From NCBI GenBank assembly GCA_947311845.1, contig CAMZMU010000111.1, positions 9,552,626 through 9,616,625 on the forward strand: DNA of 64,000 nt, given 5' to 3'. This document shows, in pieces, positions 46,370 to 58,759 of this stretch. Source of the DNA: Poa pratensis. Taxonomy: Eukaryota; Streptophyta; Magnoliopsida; Poales; Poaceae. The notes under the pieces are model-generated. The model did not search any database, was not told the origin of the DNA, and saw nothing but the letters and a program-made list of their open reading frames with translations. Position 1 is the first letter of the stretch; each line of letters begins with the position of its first letter. The position numbers and the translations under genes are program-made.

Positions 46370-48790
46370 TCACGGTTCCTTCGGTTCCATCAGAAAACAG
46401 CGACTCGCCGATCGGATCTACAAACGGCAACTCGCCGGCTACATCAACAAACCAGAACTCGCCTACTCGGGCGGCACACGGCAAACTCGCCGAATCACTC
46501 GACAAACGGCAGCACGCCAGCTTCACCTGCAAAAAGTATATCAAATCCTCTGATGGATTTCGAGCCACACTCGCCAGAATTCCAGGAGACCTTCTCCGAT
46601 CTCGAGTCAGGTTTGGGTTTGACTGTTGGTTCGTTCATTTTTTTCGTAACCAAGCTTGGTGTGCAGGACTTGACAGATCCACGCAACTCGCGACTTCCGC
46701 ACCCGAGGCTCCATTGGTTGCGGCTGCTTCGACTGCGGATCCATCAACAGCGTCCATACCATCGTCGATCCTCCGATCTTCCTCGTCTGCAACACCATGA
46801 CGACTCGGGAGATCAACGAGCTCATGAAGGAACTCCAAGGTGAGGAGGCCAAATCAGCATACCGCACAAATGATCTGAGCTCGATCTCCCACTCGAGGAC
46901 AATTTCGACTGCGGGATCACCTCTCAGCGACTTCGATGAGCCTGAAACTCATATCGACAACCACGTCGACTCCGAGATCCGCACCAACAACAACCTCGAC
47001 TTTGAGATTCATAACAACTTCGCCGATGCCGAGATGAAGAAGTCGAGTCCATGACGGGACTCGAAAACACATATACATACCCTCGGGTGATACCCCAGCA
47101 GGTCTACGTTGCCATCGCCGCAGAATCATCAGATGCTGCGGCCAGCCGCAGGCCTACAGAATTCCCGTGCACAGTTACTATGCCGGACGGAGTCACAACT
47201 CTCACAATCACTGCTGAGATGGCAGCAAAAGCAGATAAAGTCATCAAGGAGTGCACAATGATGCCAGCAGACGCAACAAAGAGAGAGATGTTGACCTTCC
47301 AGTACTTCAACTGGCAGGAATCACTTCGACTGCGCAGGTCAGAGCAACACTCGAAGAACAAAAAGCAAGCTAGCTTGTCGAGTGCGCGAAGAAGACAGCT
47401 CTCCCTGAGCTCCACCGGGCGAGCAGACACAAGACCCAGATCAAGGCTTGTCACACCTCTCCCGGATGAGAGGGCGCACTCACCGCAACTTAGGCAACTC
47501 TTTCATGACATACGACGAAGAGGAGTGCCAGTACCCAAAACAGCTGCGGGTGCCCTCTTTACTGCTGCAGCATACCTAGAGCAATCAAGCCTCCAGCTGA
47601 TGACCCCAATGCAAAACTACATCGCCAACAGATCAAATCACGCCTTAGCGCAAGGCCATACGCCAAATCCCAAAACTCCAGGAGGGAGTCGAGATCGTGC
47701 CATAGTTGACACGCGTCGTGAAGAGCACAATCGCAGTGGTCGCCGCCACTCGAAGGAAAGAAGCGGCTCGCGCAGGCGCAGGTCCAGAGCAGATCACGCA
47801 GATCTTACAGTAGCGACTCATACTCTGATCGAGAGCCTGAGCCACATGGAGCTCTGTGCTTCACTCGACGCGTCCGCGAGACACGGATGCCCAAAGGGTT
47901 CAAACTCACATCTGAACAGCCCAAGTACACGGGTCACAGGAACCTTCGGGTGGCTGGAAGACTACAGGCTGGCTGTCGCGTGCCAGCGAGGCACAAACAC
48001 CACAGCCATGCAATACATACGACTCATGCTCGAAGGCACAGCCCGCGACTGGCTCAAGGCTCTACCTCCATCAACATACGACTCGTGGGATCACTTCCGC
48101 TGACTTCATCAAAAACTTCGAGCCTCTATGTGAGCGCCCAAAAACGTTCGAGGAACTGCGAGCTGCGTTCAACGGTCAGACGAAACGTTGAGGTCATACA
48201 TCAGACGATGGACTGAGATACGCAACTCAGTCGGAGTAATTTCAGAAGATATGGCCATGGATGCTTTCATATGGGCCTCGCCAGGCGGACTTCAAAGAAG
48301 CACTTGGTCGCAAAAAGCCAACCTCTGTGGCTAACCTCTTGATGATCGCGACTGAGTGGGCAGACGGAGAAGACATGGCGCGCACCACACGCGGGTCCTC
48401 ACCCCGTGACAATCATGAAAGCGGCAGTCGAAGCCGCAGAGACTCATACAGAGACGACCGAAGGCGCAAGCGTTCAAAACGTCACTACGACGACGACAGA
48501 CCCGAATTCATGGCGGCTGGGTTCTCCACACCCCGCAATGACCAAGACAGAAGCGACCGACGGTCAGAAGATCGACGGACAGTCGAGATGATCGACGACA
48601 GTCGAGATGATCGCGGGACAGTCGAGACCGCGGCCAACGCAGTGATAGCTACAAGAGGAAAGACTGGCGCAAGTCACGATCCGGCGCACAATCCGAGCGA
48701 TCATTCGAAGAAAAGATGGATGCTGATTGCAGATTCCACCTGTACAAGGGGGAAGACGGAAAACTGCGCTCCAATCACTCGATGAGAAAC
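46370..48790 (+). pseudogene. Element C gag, frame-broken
   Basis: Frames in succession: a Ser/Thr/Asn-rich start (about 46370-46840), an acidic segment, then 350 codons (47051-48103) that end in the gag core IRLMLEGTARDWLKALPPS and WDHF. After a shift come FIKNFEPLCERP and AMDAFIWG, then a basic Arg-rich tail (about 48380-48640) and a knuckle-like CRFHLYKG with NHSMRNC (48720-48790). The order matches Tat-lineage gag proteins. It is non-functional because of at least three frame changes. Confidence 0.78.
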
Positions 48791-49139
48791 TGCAGAGTTC
48801 GACCAAATGGCGACTGATTACGTAAATCTCAGAAAGGCAACAGCCGCACACACACCTGCCTGCACCTGTGCCTCAGCCAAACAACGTGCCCGTTCTGATG
48901 GCACCACCTCCACCACCACAGCCTGCCGCAGGCGGAAATCTCGCGGGTGCCATACAGCCCGTACCTCGGGTGGACGAACCTCAGTACCCTCCGCCCCAAG
49001 GGCAGATGTACATGATACAGAAAGGTCGCCCTTCCAACAGGGAGCAAAAACTTCGCACTCGACAAGTAAACATGGCGGTCATGTCACCTCCTGCTGTAAC
49101 TGAATTCTTGAAGGGTCTGAAACCGCAATAAGCTTCAGC

Positions 49140-49790
49140 AAGAGGACCACCCTCCATCGGTCGTTCGTCCAGGGCACTCTGCTCTGGTACTCGAGCACAA
49201 ATTGGAGGCTACGCCATGTCCAAGGTCTTCATGGATGGTGGCAGCGGCATAAACATCATCTTCGCAGATACGCTCCGCAAAATGAACAGGTCAGTCGAAA
49301 ACCTGCCAAGATCTCAAATACCTTTCACGGTATCGTCCAGGAAAGCAATAAGCCCAGAAGGCACCATACAACTCGACGTAACGTTCGGGGACAAGAACCA
49401 CTTCAGGACAGAGTCGATTGAGTTCGAAGTTGTCGACTGGAAGTCACAATACCATGCTATACTTGGACGCCCGACGTTCGCTCGATTCATGGCGCCACAC
49501 TAGCATACCTCCAGCTGAAGATGCCTGGACCAAAAGGAGTAATCACAGTCAAGGGAAACTTCCAAAAGTCTGACTCTTGCGACCGAGAGTTTAGCAAAAT
49601 CTCTGAGATGTTTGGCATGGAAGCAACACTCGCCGATCTAGCGGTCTCCAACGATCGAACACTTATGCCGAGCACAAAGGTGGCAGTCGACAGAGCATTC
49701 AATGCCACCAATGACACAAGATCGCATCAGGTGCACCCGACTGACCCGACCAAGACAGTCAATGTCTCGTCGAGTCTGCCTATCGCATAG
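49140..49790 (+). pseudogene. Element C aspartic protease region
   Basis: MSKVFMDGGSGINIIFADTL contains the DGGS active site; ILGRPTFARFMA is the conserved second motif of the fold. After a frame change, LKMPGPKGVITVKGNF is the usual linker between protease and RT in this lineage. The catalytic residues are intact, but the protein is cut off from RT by stops. Confidence 0.8.
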
Positions 49791-49799
49791 GAAAGCGCG

Positions 49800-50880
49800 C
49801 TCGTCGAATTCCTCCGTGAGAACTGGGATATATTTGCGTGTCCAGCCGACATGCCAGGTATTCCCAGGGAATTCGCCGAGCACTCTCTCCAATTATTTCC
49901 AGATGCTAAACCAGTCAAGCAAACAATGCGCCGCATATCCGGCCCAAAAGAACCGCAGTCGAAGCCGAAGTCGACAGACTACTCGCAGCAGGTTTCATCA
50001 GAGAAATCAAGAAATCACAATGGGTGGCCAACCCCGTACTCGTAGAGAAGAACACAGATATCCTTCGGATGTGCGTAGATTTCACAGCACAATAAGTGTG
50101 TCCAAAGGATCACTTTCCACTACCTCGAATCGACCAGATCGTCGACTCCACCGCCGGGTGCGCTCGCTTGTCCTTCCTGGATGCTTACTCGGGTTACCAC
50201 CAGATAAGGATGAAGGAAGAGATGAAGAGAAAACGGCGTTCATAACCCCACTCGGGGTCTACTGCTACACAACAATGCCTTTCGGGCTCAAGAACGCAGG
50301 CGCAACCTACCAGCGCATGATGCAAGATTGCCTCAAGAAGCAAATTGGGCGAAACGTCCAGGTCTATGTAGATGACATCGTCATCACACAAGGGAGGAAA
50401 ACACACTACTCGATGACTTGCGAGAGACGTTCGCAAACCTCAAACGCTTCCACATCAAGCTCAACCCGAAGAAGTGCACGTTCGGCGTGCCAGCCGGGCA
50501 ACTCCTCGGGTATCTAGTCTCAGCTCGAGGAATCGAGGCGACCCGGAGAAAATACAGGCCATCTTGACGATGCAAAGGCCTTCAAAGCTCCATGACGTGC
50601 AAAAGTTAGCGGGTCGAGTGCAGCACTCAGTCGATTCATCAGCAAGCTAGGCGAAAAAGCACTCCCGTTCTATCGACTGATGAAGAAAGCAGATAAATTC
50701 GAGTGGACGCCAGAAGCCGAAGCAGCCTTCACGGACCTCAAGCGAGTCCTCACAAGCCCTCCAATCCTCGTCGCACCAAGGGAACGCGAGCCACTATACC
50801 TATATGTCTCCGCAACTAACAGGGTGGTGAGCACGTACTGGTAGTCGAACGCAGGGAGGAGGGACACGCCCAAAGCATAC
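49800..50880 (+). pseudogene. Element C reverse transcriptase
   Basis: Fragments in order: FAEHSLQLFPDAKPVKQ (about 49880), VGFIREI-type segment near 50000, DILRMCVDF (about 50060), SFLDAYSGYHQI (about 50175), AFITPLGVYCYTTMPFGLKN (about 50238-50298), then QVYVDDIVI, whose YVDD box at about 50364-50378 is the polymerase active site. FEWTPEAEAAFTDLK (about 50700) is the RT-RNase H linker. Several frame shifts make it inactive. Confidence 0.85.
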
Positions 50881-51560
50881 AACGTCCAGTCTATTACTTG
50901 AGTGAAGTGCTCTCCATATCAAAGCAGCGGTACCCGCACTATCAAAAGCTGGCTACGCCGTGTTCATGTCCTCAAGGAAGCTGACGCATTACTTCTCCGA
51001 GCACCCGATCACTGTAATCAGCACCTCAGGGATCGGGGACATCCTCACAAACCCCAACGCAACTGGGCGAGTCGCAAAATGGCTCATCGAGCTAGCACCA
51101 CGAGATATCAAGTATGATTACCCGAAGGCCATCAAAGCACAAGTCTTACCTGACTTCCACACGAGTGGATCGAAGCTCATGCCAGGAGCACCAGATGTGT
51201 CCAACTCATGGACTATGTACTTTGACGGCTCAAAGAAAACGAAGGCGCAGGCGCAGGTGTCATCCTCATATCACCAAAAGGCGACAAGCTCCGCTATATC
51301 CTGCAAATGGGATTCGAGTTCCCATCCAATAACGAAGCAGAGTATGAGGCCCTGATCCATGGCATGAGGATGGCCAAAGCCCTCGGGTGCACTCGACTGA
51401 TGATCTACGGTGACTCGAATCTTGTGGTGCAGCAAACAATGAAGGCCTGCGACGCAATCGCAGATAACATGATCGCCTACCGTGACCTGTACAACACATG
51501 GAGGGCAGCTTCGAAGGCTGCGAGTTGCGGCACATAGGGCGTGAGAGCAATGAAGAAGCA
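50881..51560 (+). pseudogene. Element C RNase H
   Basis: MYFDGSKK supplies the first catalytic aspartate. After a shift NNEAEYEALIHGMRMAKALG gives the glutamate, and IYGDSNLVVQQ the second aspartate. This is the order of the gypsy RNase H domain used to remove the RNA template. It is frame-broken between the first and second motifs at about 51240. Confidence 0.8.
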
Positions 51561-51829
51561 GATAAGCTAGCCAACATTGGCGCGACCAAAGCACCAGTTC
51601 CACCTGGTGTCTTCTTCGAGCGCATCGAGCACAGGTCCATCAAGAAAAACGAGCATCTCCTACATCAGCCGCACCAGCCAAGAGCAAAGCACCTAGCACA
51701 GAGGACCCGCCAGTCGAGGTACTCCTCATCGAGCCAACTTGGACTCAACCTTTCCTCGCATACATACTCCGCGGCGAGGTACCTGAAGACATAACAGAGT
51801 CAAGACGCGTCACTCGACGATCTAAAGCA

Positions 51830-52753
51830 TACACTGTCATCAACGGTGAACTATACAAGCGCAGCGTATCAGGTATGTTCCAACGTTGCATAGCATTTGA
51901 AGATGGCCAAGCCATCCTTCGTGATATTCATGCAGGTACCTGCGGGCATCACGCCAGCAGTCGATCACTCGTAGCCAAAGCCTTTCGCGCAGGCTTCTAC
52001 TGGCCCACAGCACTCAAAGACGCGGAGGACATAGTCAAAAGGTGCATCGGCTGTCAAAAATTCGCCACAAAGCCGCACGCACCCGCATCGGCGTTGAAGA
52101 CAATACCATTGGCCTGGCCCTTCGCCCAGTGGGGGCTCGATATGGTCGGGCCACTCAAAAAATCCTCCCATGGAGGGCATACTCACCTTCTGGTGGCGGT
52201 CGACAAGTTCACCAAGTGGATTGAAGCAGTCCCTATCACAAGTTCGACTGCCACTACAGCAGTCAATTTCATAAAATCCATCAATACCGCTTCGGCGTAC
52301 CAAGCACATCATCACTGATAACGGTACAAACTTCACGGCTGAAGAATTCCGAACTTTCTGCAAAGAGCAAGACATCGCGCTCAACTATGCATCCGTGGCA
52401 CACCCGCAGTCCAATGGCCAAGTAGAAAAAGCCAATGGACTGGTGAGGAGCGGAATCAAGAAACGCCTCTTGGTGCCACTCAAAAGGGCCGCGGGTGCTT
52501 GGATCGAAGAACTTCCATCTGTGCTATGGAGCCTACGCACAACTCCTAACGTTTCAACACAGTTTACCCCATTTTTCATGGTGTACGGTGCAGAGGCAAT
52601 CCTGCCATCTGATGTAAGGTTCAATGCACCAAGAGTCGAAGCATACAACGAGAAGATGCACATGAAGCACTCGAAGATGCAGTCGACTTGCTCGAAGAAG
52701 CACGCAACACGGCGCTGGCACGAACGGCTGTTTATCAGCAAGACCTCCGCAAC
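51830..52753 (+). pseudogene. Element C integrase
   Basis: The HHCC zinc finger is visible as GHHASS with RCIGCQKF. The catalytic triad lies in LDMVGPL (D), TDNGTNFTAEE (D) and NGQVEKANG (E). FFMVYGAEAILPSD is the conserved C-terminal block. A frame change lies near 52295, between the first D and second D. The frame ends YQQDLRNY, running directly into the truncated 3' LTR at 52754, so the usual C-terminal tail is deleted. Confidence 0.85.
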
Positions 52754-53222
52754 TACCGTGAGGGTACCTGGTGCACGTGACGACTAAAGGCCCAATAGCG
52801 AAGAGCCAACTCGAAGCCCAAGACAAGAGGCCCAATAAGATGGAGTACCCTCCAAGTTTAGACATATGCATAGTCGGTTTATACTTTCCTTATGTGTAAA
52901 CTAGGTCGGTTACAAACTCCCGAGACCCAGCCTATTTAAGGGCTGGGAGGGGTGCCGATCTAGGACCAAGCCATATTCGAACCACTAAAGCTCTAGCGAG
53001 ATCGACATCTCGCCGGAGCCCCTTTGTAACCTCATAATCTTACACGATCAATAACAGACAGGCAGGAAGTAGGGTTTTTACCTCCACCCGAGGGGCCTGA
53101 ACCTGGGTAAATCTTTGCCTCCGCTTGTCAGCCGACGAAACTACCAGTACTACCACGTTCTCTCCCCATAATGTCAACCCTAGGTATTTAACCATGGGAT
53201 TTGATGAGTGTACCCCTCGTCA
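52754..53222 (+). repeat. Element C, 3' LTR, missing its first 26 bp
   Basis: Matches 45868-46334 with a few indels. The join to pol falls at TACC, shared by both sides, suggesting a microhomology deletion. Ends TACCCCTCGTCA like the 5' copy. Confidence 0.85.
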
Positions 53223-53360
53223 CACGACATCGTGCCGGGAAAGAAGGCCTACCCGCTAGGCAAGATTGCACTCGACGTCATCTTCGGCACCGCCAAGAAC
53301 TTCCGGCTCGAGAAGATTTGGTTCGAGGTGGTGAACTTCCGGCAACCCGCCATCGTCAGA
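53223..53360 (+). pseudogene. Element A protease, second part, fused to pre-integrase linker
   Basis: DIVPGKKAYPLGKIALDVIF and IWFEVVNFRQP continue the protease cut at 45841. Normally ILGRP, the linker, RT and RNase H follow. Here the frame goes straight into VAVTQETSDWREPYNEFL, the segment just before integrase, so about 2.5 kb of pol has been deleted at about 53345-53360. Confidence 0.75.
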
Positions 53361-54622
53361 CACAGCTCTGGTAGCGGTAACACAAGAGACGAGCGACTGG
53401 AGGGAACCTTACAACGAGTTCCTCACCACCAAGAAACTGCCAGCCGATGAGGTCCATGCACGGCAAGTCGTGCGCCGGGCCTCAGCTTACGCCATCATCA
53501 ACAATGAGCTCTACCAACGCAGCACATCGGGAGTCTTCCTCCGCTGCGTCGAGCCGGAAGAAGGAAGGCGCATCCTTCACGAGATCCACTGGGCGATTGC
53601 GGTCACCACGTTGGTGCCCGCAACCTAGTCGGCAAGGCGTTCAGACACGGCTTCTTCTGGCTCTCTGCGCACCAGGATGCAGTCGACATCGTCCGTCGCT
53701 GCGTCGGGTGCCAGAGGTACGCCCGACAGGATCATCTACCCGCTGCAGCTCTGAAAACCATCCCGCTGACATGGCCATTTGCCGTCTGGGGGATGGACAT
53801 GGTGGGCCAGTTCAAAACAGCTCGTTGCGACATGACACACCTGCTGGTCGCAGTAGACAAGTTCACCAAGTGGGTCGAAGTCGAACCCATCAAGAAACTC
53901 GATGGCAAAACTGCAACCAAGTTCCTCCAGAAGCTCATCTTTCGGTTTGGCTACCCGCACAGCATCATCACCGACAACGGCACAAACTTTGCCGAGGGAG
54001 AGATGAAGGCCTTGTGTCAACAAAAGGGCATCCGTCTCGACCTGGCATCGGTCGCTCACCCGCAATCAAACGGGCAGGCGGAAAGAATGAACCAGACAGT
54101 GCTAGCCGGGATCAAGCCGCGACTTCAAGTACCACTAGAGCGAATAGCGGGTTGCTGGCTGGACGAGCTCCCAGCCGTACTCTGGGGCATTAGAACGACT
54201 CCAAAGCATTCCACCGGCTATACTCCATTCTTCATGGTGTACGGAGCGGAAGCCGTCATGCCCACCGACCTCGAGCACGACTCGCCACGGGTCGCCCTCT
54301 ACAACGAGGAGGAAAATGAGGAAGCCCGCTCAGTGGGCGTCGATCTCCTGGAAGAAGCTCGCCAACTCGCACTCTCAGGACGGCGATATACCAGCAAGGC
54401 CTGCGCCGCTATCGCAGCCGCCGGGTCAAGAGTCAATCTTTCCAGGAAGGCGACTTGGTTCTTCGACTCATCCAAAAGTCGAAAGGGATGCATAAGCTCT
54501 CGGCACCATGGGAAGGACCGTTCGTCGTCAGCAAGGCGATAGGCAACGACTCCTACCACCTCGTCGACTTGCGTGAGCCAAACAAAAGCTCCAAGTCCGA
54601 AGAGGAGACCAAGCGTCCATGA
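53361..54622 (+). pseudogene. Element A integrase, nearly complete
   Basis: YAIINNELYQRS leads into the zinc finger (GHHVGARNLVGKAF, RRCVGCQRY). The catalytic core follows: WGMDMVGQF, ITDNGTNFAEGE, NGQAERMNQT carry D, D and E. FFMVYGAEAVMPTD and, after a shift, a tail FQEGDLVLRLIQK complete the family pattern. The frame is one base short at about 53592 and again at about 54376, and TGA replaces the usual TGG near the end (54620). The catalytic residues are all present. It would insert element cDNA into nuclear DNA if the frame were intact. Confidence 0.85.
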
Positions 54623-54639
54623 AAAATCAGCCTGCTTCG

Positions 54640-55225
54640 CCCCTACTATACATAGTATCCATTGTAATGCTGTGTAATCAATCAAGGAAATAAGGCCGGT
54701 ACGCAGTCGACACGCTCGGGGGCTGCCGTTTCGTCTCAATCATGCTTTCGAGCCTTTATTTTTCCTACTCACACGTTATATGATTGATGGGTCGTCAAAG
54801 AGAGCCGGACGCCACGATGCGCGACTCACCACTGGACTCCCTGCTCATGCAGCAAAATCACAAGGAATTGTTGTTTTCTCCCAAGTCGTCAGCCACCCGC
54901 AAAAAGTGAAAAGTAGTGCAGCCGGTTCAAACCTAACTTGACAATGAAGCCGCACTCGGACTTTGTCACCATGGGTACCGCGCGCGTCACGAACAAAAAT
55001 CACGCGAGGCACACTTGGTGAGGTCGCATGATCGACTAAGCTCACAAAAAGCGAAAAACAAACAAAGTTACGACAAGCGCACAACAAACAAGCATCAAGA
55101 AGTGCCAGAAATAAATCCTTAAGCCGTAGAGGCGCACGCTGAAACGTAACCCGACACTTAGCATACTTGTTCATTACATATATTTTTTCGCCTGCAGGCG
55201 ATCAAACCTAACTACTTCAAAATAA
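54640..55225. other. Element A spacer between integrase and antisense ORF
   Basis: This is where the convergent sense pol and antisense transcripts should end. No coding frame or repeat is convincing. Confidence 0.5.
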
Positions 55226-55231
55226 CCCCTC

Positions 55232-58200
55232 TCATGAAAGCAGGGGCATGACCTTCAGGAAGACGGAGCCGCCCGAGCGGAAGAAGTCGACGCCTCGTTC
55301 TCCGCAGCCTCCGGCGCCATAATCAAACCCCTGGAGAACAGGAACTCCGTTGCCGGCACGATCTCCGCCACTTCGTCGAGCCCGCCGTTGGGGGGCACCG
55401 CATCGAAGACGAACTCGGTGTGGTCGACCATCTTGGCGGCTCGGCAGGCACGGGGTGCAGAACTCGAAGACTAGCGCCATATCGACTTCTCGACCATCAG
55501 GTCGAGTCGGGATGCTGGCCGTGATCTTGTCAACGTTCGTCTGCGTGTACCGGCCACACACAAGCCCGAGCGCCACGCACGCTTCGCTCCGGGCGGACGA
55601 CTCCCGCACCCAGGTGATCATCTGGGGCATCAGCTCAAGCACCCGCAGGACCCGGCAGACGGGCGCGGGACACCCCTCCTTGGGAGACAGCCTGGACGAC
55701 GGTGCTGGCCTTGTCGTGCACGTCGCGAGCAAAGACGCCGATGCGGCGAATATGCTCCGCCGACGTTGAGCCAGCCATCTCCTCGCCTACCGTCGGCGAT
55801 AAAAAGGAAGAAAATGAGCAAAGAATAGCCAAGAACGAACGAAATACATTGCAAGGAGGGAAAATCGTGATAAACTCACCCCAGATGGCAACAGCAAGCT
55901 TCTCGAGCGGCTCGGCCAACTCCTTCAACTCGCGCTCGGCCGCGGCGGACTTGCGCTCGAGCTTCTTGAGATCCTCACCATAGCCTTTTGTGGCTTGGGT
56001 GAGGGCCGCGTCCGCCTCCTCCTTCTGCTTGCTCAGCCGCACGCAGGAGTCTTGCACCGCGGCGAACGCCTCGGTGTGCCGGCTCTCCTGTGCGGCTAGC
56101 AGCGGCTGATGCTCAGCGAGGGAGATGTAGCCCTCGCGCGCCTTCGTCAGCTCCTCCTGAAGGCGGCGGGTCTCGTTCTGCTCGGCTTCCAGGAGCCACG
56201 CAAGCTCCTGCAACAAGAAAGATGGCGACAGTCAAACACAGAAAAATATACGAGGGCCACGCTCCGGGTTACAGCGACATCAGCGCTAACCCGGGGGCTA
56301 GCCCTGCACTCCAAAATTCTACACCGAGTATGGAACTCGAGGGCTGCGCCCAGAGTTGCGTCTACATCGACATTCCGCAACCCGGGGGCTCGCCCTGACA
56401 AGCATGCCGAGTCTGAAACTCGGGGGCTGCGCCCCGAATTGCCTCTACCACAGCATCGGCAACTCGGGGGCTACGCCACTAGTCAAAAACCCTGCAACCA
56501 GACAACTATAAAGACCCGAGCCGCATTCTACAAATACGACTTGGGCCTTGGGGGCTACATATATACTATGGACGCAATATGTACAAAGAAAAATTTCTAC
56601 GTACCTGGTGCGCATCCATTGCCATCTGGATAGCGGCTCGGAAGCTCGGCCGGGACGAAGAGGAGCCCGGGGTGGAGCTCGGGGGCTGACCAGTCAGCCC
56701 ACCCAAGGAGGAAGCCGATGCAGCGGCCCGAGTCGCCGTCATCACCAGTGCCGACTCGGGCACAAGCGCGGCGTTGTCCGTGCCAGCCGGCACGGAGTCA
56801 TCAATAGTGGCCCCCTCGTTCGGAGGGGGCACAATCACTTCATCGCCTCCGCCGGCGAAAAGCGAAGGAGTCGGCGCCCTTGCAACGGGCTCCGCGACGC
56901 GCACAGCGGCTCCCGCCCGCTGGGAGTTCACCTGCGCATCCTCCATGTTGCTGAGGGACGCGTCCTCAGCCCTGCGACACTCGCACGGGTCAAATTCAAG
57001 ATAACGACGCCAACGAAACTGAGGGCGTGGCTCAGCGGCTGACCTTTCGCCCGCAGGCGGCAGAGTCGAGGTACGGATCCCCCGGGAGCGAGGCGCAGGG
57101 GGAGAGTCGGCACGACCCCTCGCGGGGATGTCCCGCAAGGCCTTCTGTCCGCTCGGCAACAACGGTGCGTTGCGCGGCGGTCGCCACCGATCGCTCTGGT
57201 GGCGGCGGCGTCGAGCTCACCGACCTCGAGCGCTTGGACTGGGGCCCGGCATCCTCAGACGCGGGCCTGCGCCTCCGCCGGATGCGCAGCGGCTGATCGT
57301 CTTCATCATTTTTTTAGAACGTGCTACCGTAGGGGAAGCCCCTACGGTGTATTTATAAATAATAGGGAAAAAGAGTCTTACAAGAGTGTCACAACAGGTG
57401 ACTCATCATCATCATCGTCAAGCGCCGGGTTCTTGGACCCGGCGCGTTCTTCTCTTCCTTCTTCTCGTTCCTCGCCCTCAGACAAGATGGGGATCGGCTG
57501 GCGGGAGGAGAAGGAGGCCATGTTGGTGTTGTCGCCCTCGTCGTCGGAGTCACGCTCGCCAACGTCGTTAGGGCCGGCAAGCACCGCAGGAGCGTCACCA
57601 CGGATCGGAGGCAAACCGACGAGCGACCGGAACTCCTGAACTCAGCAAGTAGGAGAGATCGGTATAAAAAGACCAAGAAAAGGAAAGCAATGTGAATCGT
57701 CAAGTAAAAGGACTCACCTCTGGAGCTGGATGCTTGGCGTTGAAGGCCTCCAAGCCGCCCACGTCCCATTCAGTCGTCGGGTGGACGTAATCCGCTTCAT
57801 CCGGTGCGTGAACTGCTCCACCGTCTGGAATCGCGATGGGTCGTGGCGCTGCGGGTCCTTCAGCCCCGTGTACTCGCACATCAGCGAGGGGCGACGCTGC
57901 AGGGGCGCGATCTTCTTTTTCACCCAGGAGGCGATAAGGTTAAGACCCGTCAGCCCCTGGGACTTCAGCTCCTGGAGCCGCGCCATCAGCCGGTGCACCG
58001 TGGGCAAGTCGGCGTCCTGCGGCAGCTCCTGAAGATTGCGGGGACGGCTCGGCGAGGGAGAAAACGGGGGAACCCCAATCTCGCCGTTGGGAGCCGGCTC
58101 CCGCATGTAGAAGCCGGTCTTCCTCCAGTACACCTTGGGGAGAAGGCCCAGATCCAAATAATTCACGTCGCCGCGGACTTGGAAGTTGAGGCCGCCGCAA

Positions 58201-58583
58201 GGCGGCATATCGCCACCCTTCCCCAGCTTGCAGTGGAAGATCCACAGCCATAGCGGGAAGAAGGCGGCGCACCCGAAGTAGCCCTCGCACAAGGCCACGA
58301 AGCAGGCGAGGTGGAGAATAGAGTTGGGCGTCAGGTCGTGTACCTGCAACCCGTAGAAGTCGAGGAAACGCCGAAAGAACTCCGACGTGGGGAACCCAAG
58401 CCCGCGCTCGAGGAACGCGAGGAAGACGACGAACTCGCCCGGCGACGGCCACGGACGCGGATCCGCGGTGGCGATGTGCCACCGACCCTACGACGCCGGC
58501 GGCAACAAGCCCTCGCTGGCGGCCTGCTCCAGCGCCTGCGCCGTCACCGAGGATCGCTCCCACTGGCTCTTTGGCGCCACCAT
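55232..58583 (-). pseudogene. Element A antisense ORF (PF04195-type 'putative gypsy type transposon' protein), spliced
   Basis: Exon 1, 58583-57718, starts MVAPKSQWERSS and contains EFVVFLAFLERGLGFPTSEF and LHLACFVALCEGYFG, the conserved domain of proteins read antisense from the 3' end of Tat-lineage elements. Exon 2 (about 57640-57383, GT donor at 57382) is acidic with a DDDDDE run. Exon 3 (about 57300-56607) is Ala/Pro-rich. Exon 4 (about 56210-55880) is a heptad-like coiled coil (ELTKAREGYISLAEHQ, KLERKSAAAERELKEL). Exon 5 runs to about 55232. An in-frame TAG lies at 58489-58491 and exon 1 is one base short (about 57794). The function of these proteins is unknown; the fold and coiled coil suggest a structural or regulatory role. 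Confidence 0.75.
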
Positions 58584-58737
58584 CCTGGCCGCGAAGGAGA
58601 GGGAGGAACAGGAGTGCCCGATGGCGGCAATGGCGAAGCGACGCAGTGCTTGGGCGTGAGCTGCTCTGAGAAGAAGCGGCGAGCGCGAGAAGGGAGAGGA
58701 GTGTGAGTGCGTACCCATCAGCCGCACTCCCTCGCCT

Positions 58738-58747
58738 CCTAAATAGG
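58738..58747 (-). promoter_or_regulatory. TATA-like element for element A antisense ORF
   Basis: On the minus strand CCTATTTAGG lies about 155 bases upstream of the antisense start codon, in a GC-rich leader. Element D has CATAAATAGG in the equivalent place, which supports an authentic internal promoter. Confidence 0.5.
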
Positions 58748-58759
58748 CGCCGTGAGTGG

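Larger units (their letters stand above)
45842..53222 (+). mobile_element. Element C: decayed Tat-like gypsy retrotransposon nested in element A
   Basis: The LTRs are 45842-46334 (complete, TGACAAGGGTA to TACCCCTCGTCA, a visible terminal inverted repeat) and 52754-53222 (lacking the first 26 bp). Between them lie gag, protease, RT, RNase H and integrase in standard gypsy order, all broken by frame changes. No target duplication is seen (CATGG versus CACGA). The pol coding sequence runs directly into the 3' LTR without a purine tract, so the 3' end has suffered a deletion. No antisense ORF is present. Confidence 0.85.
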
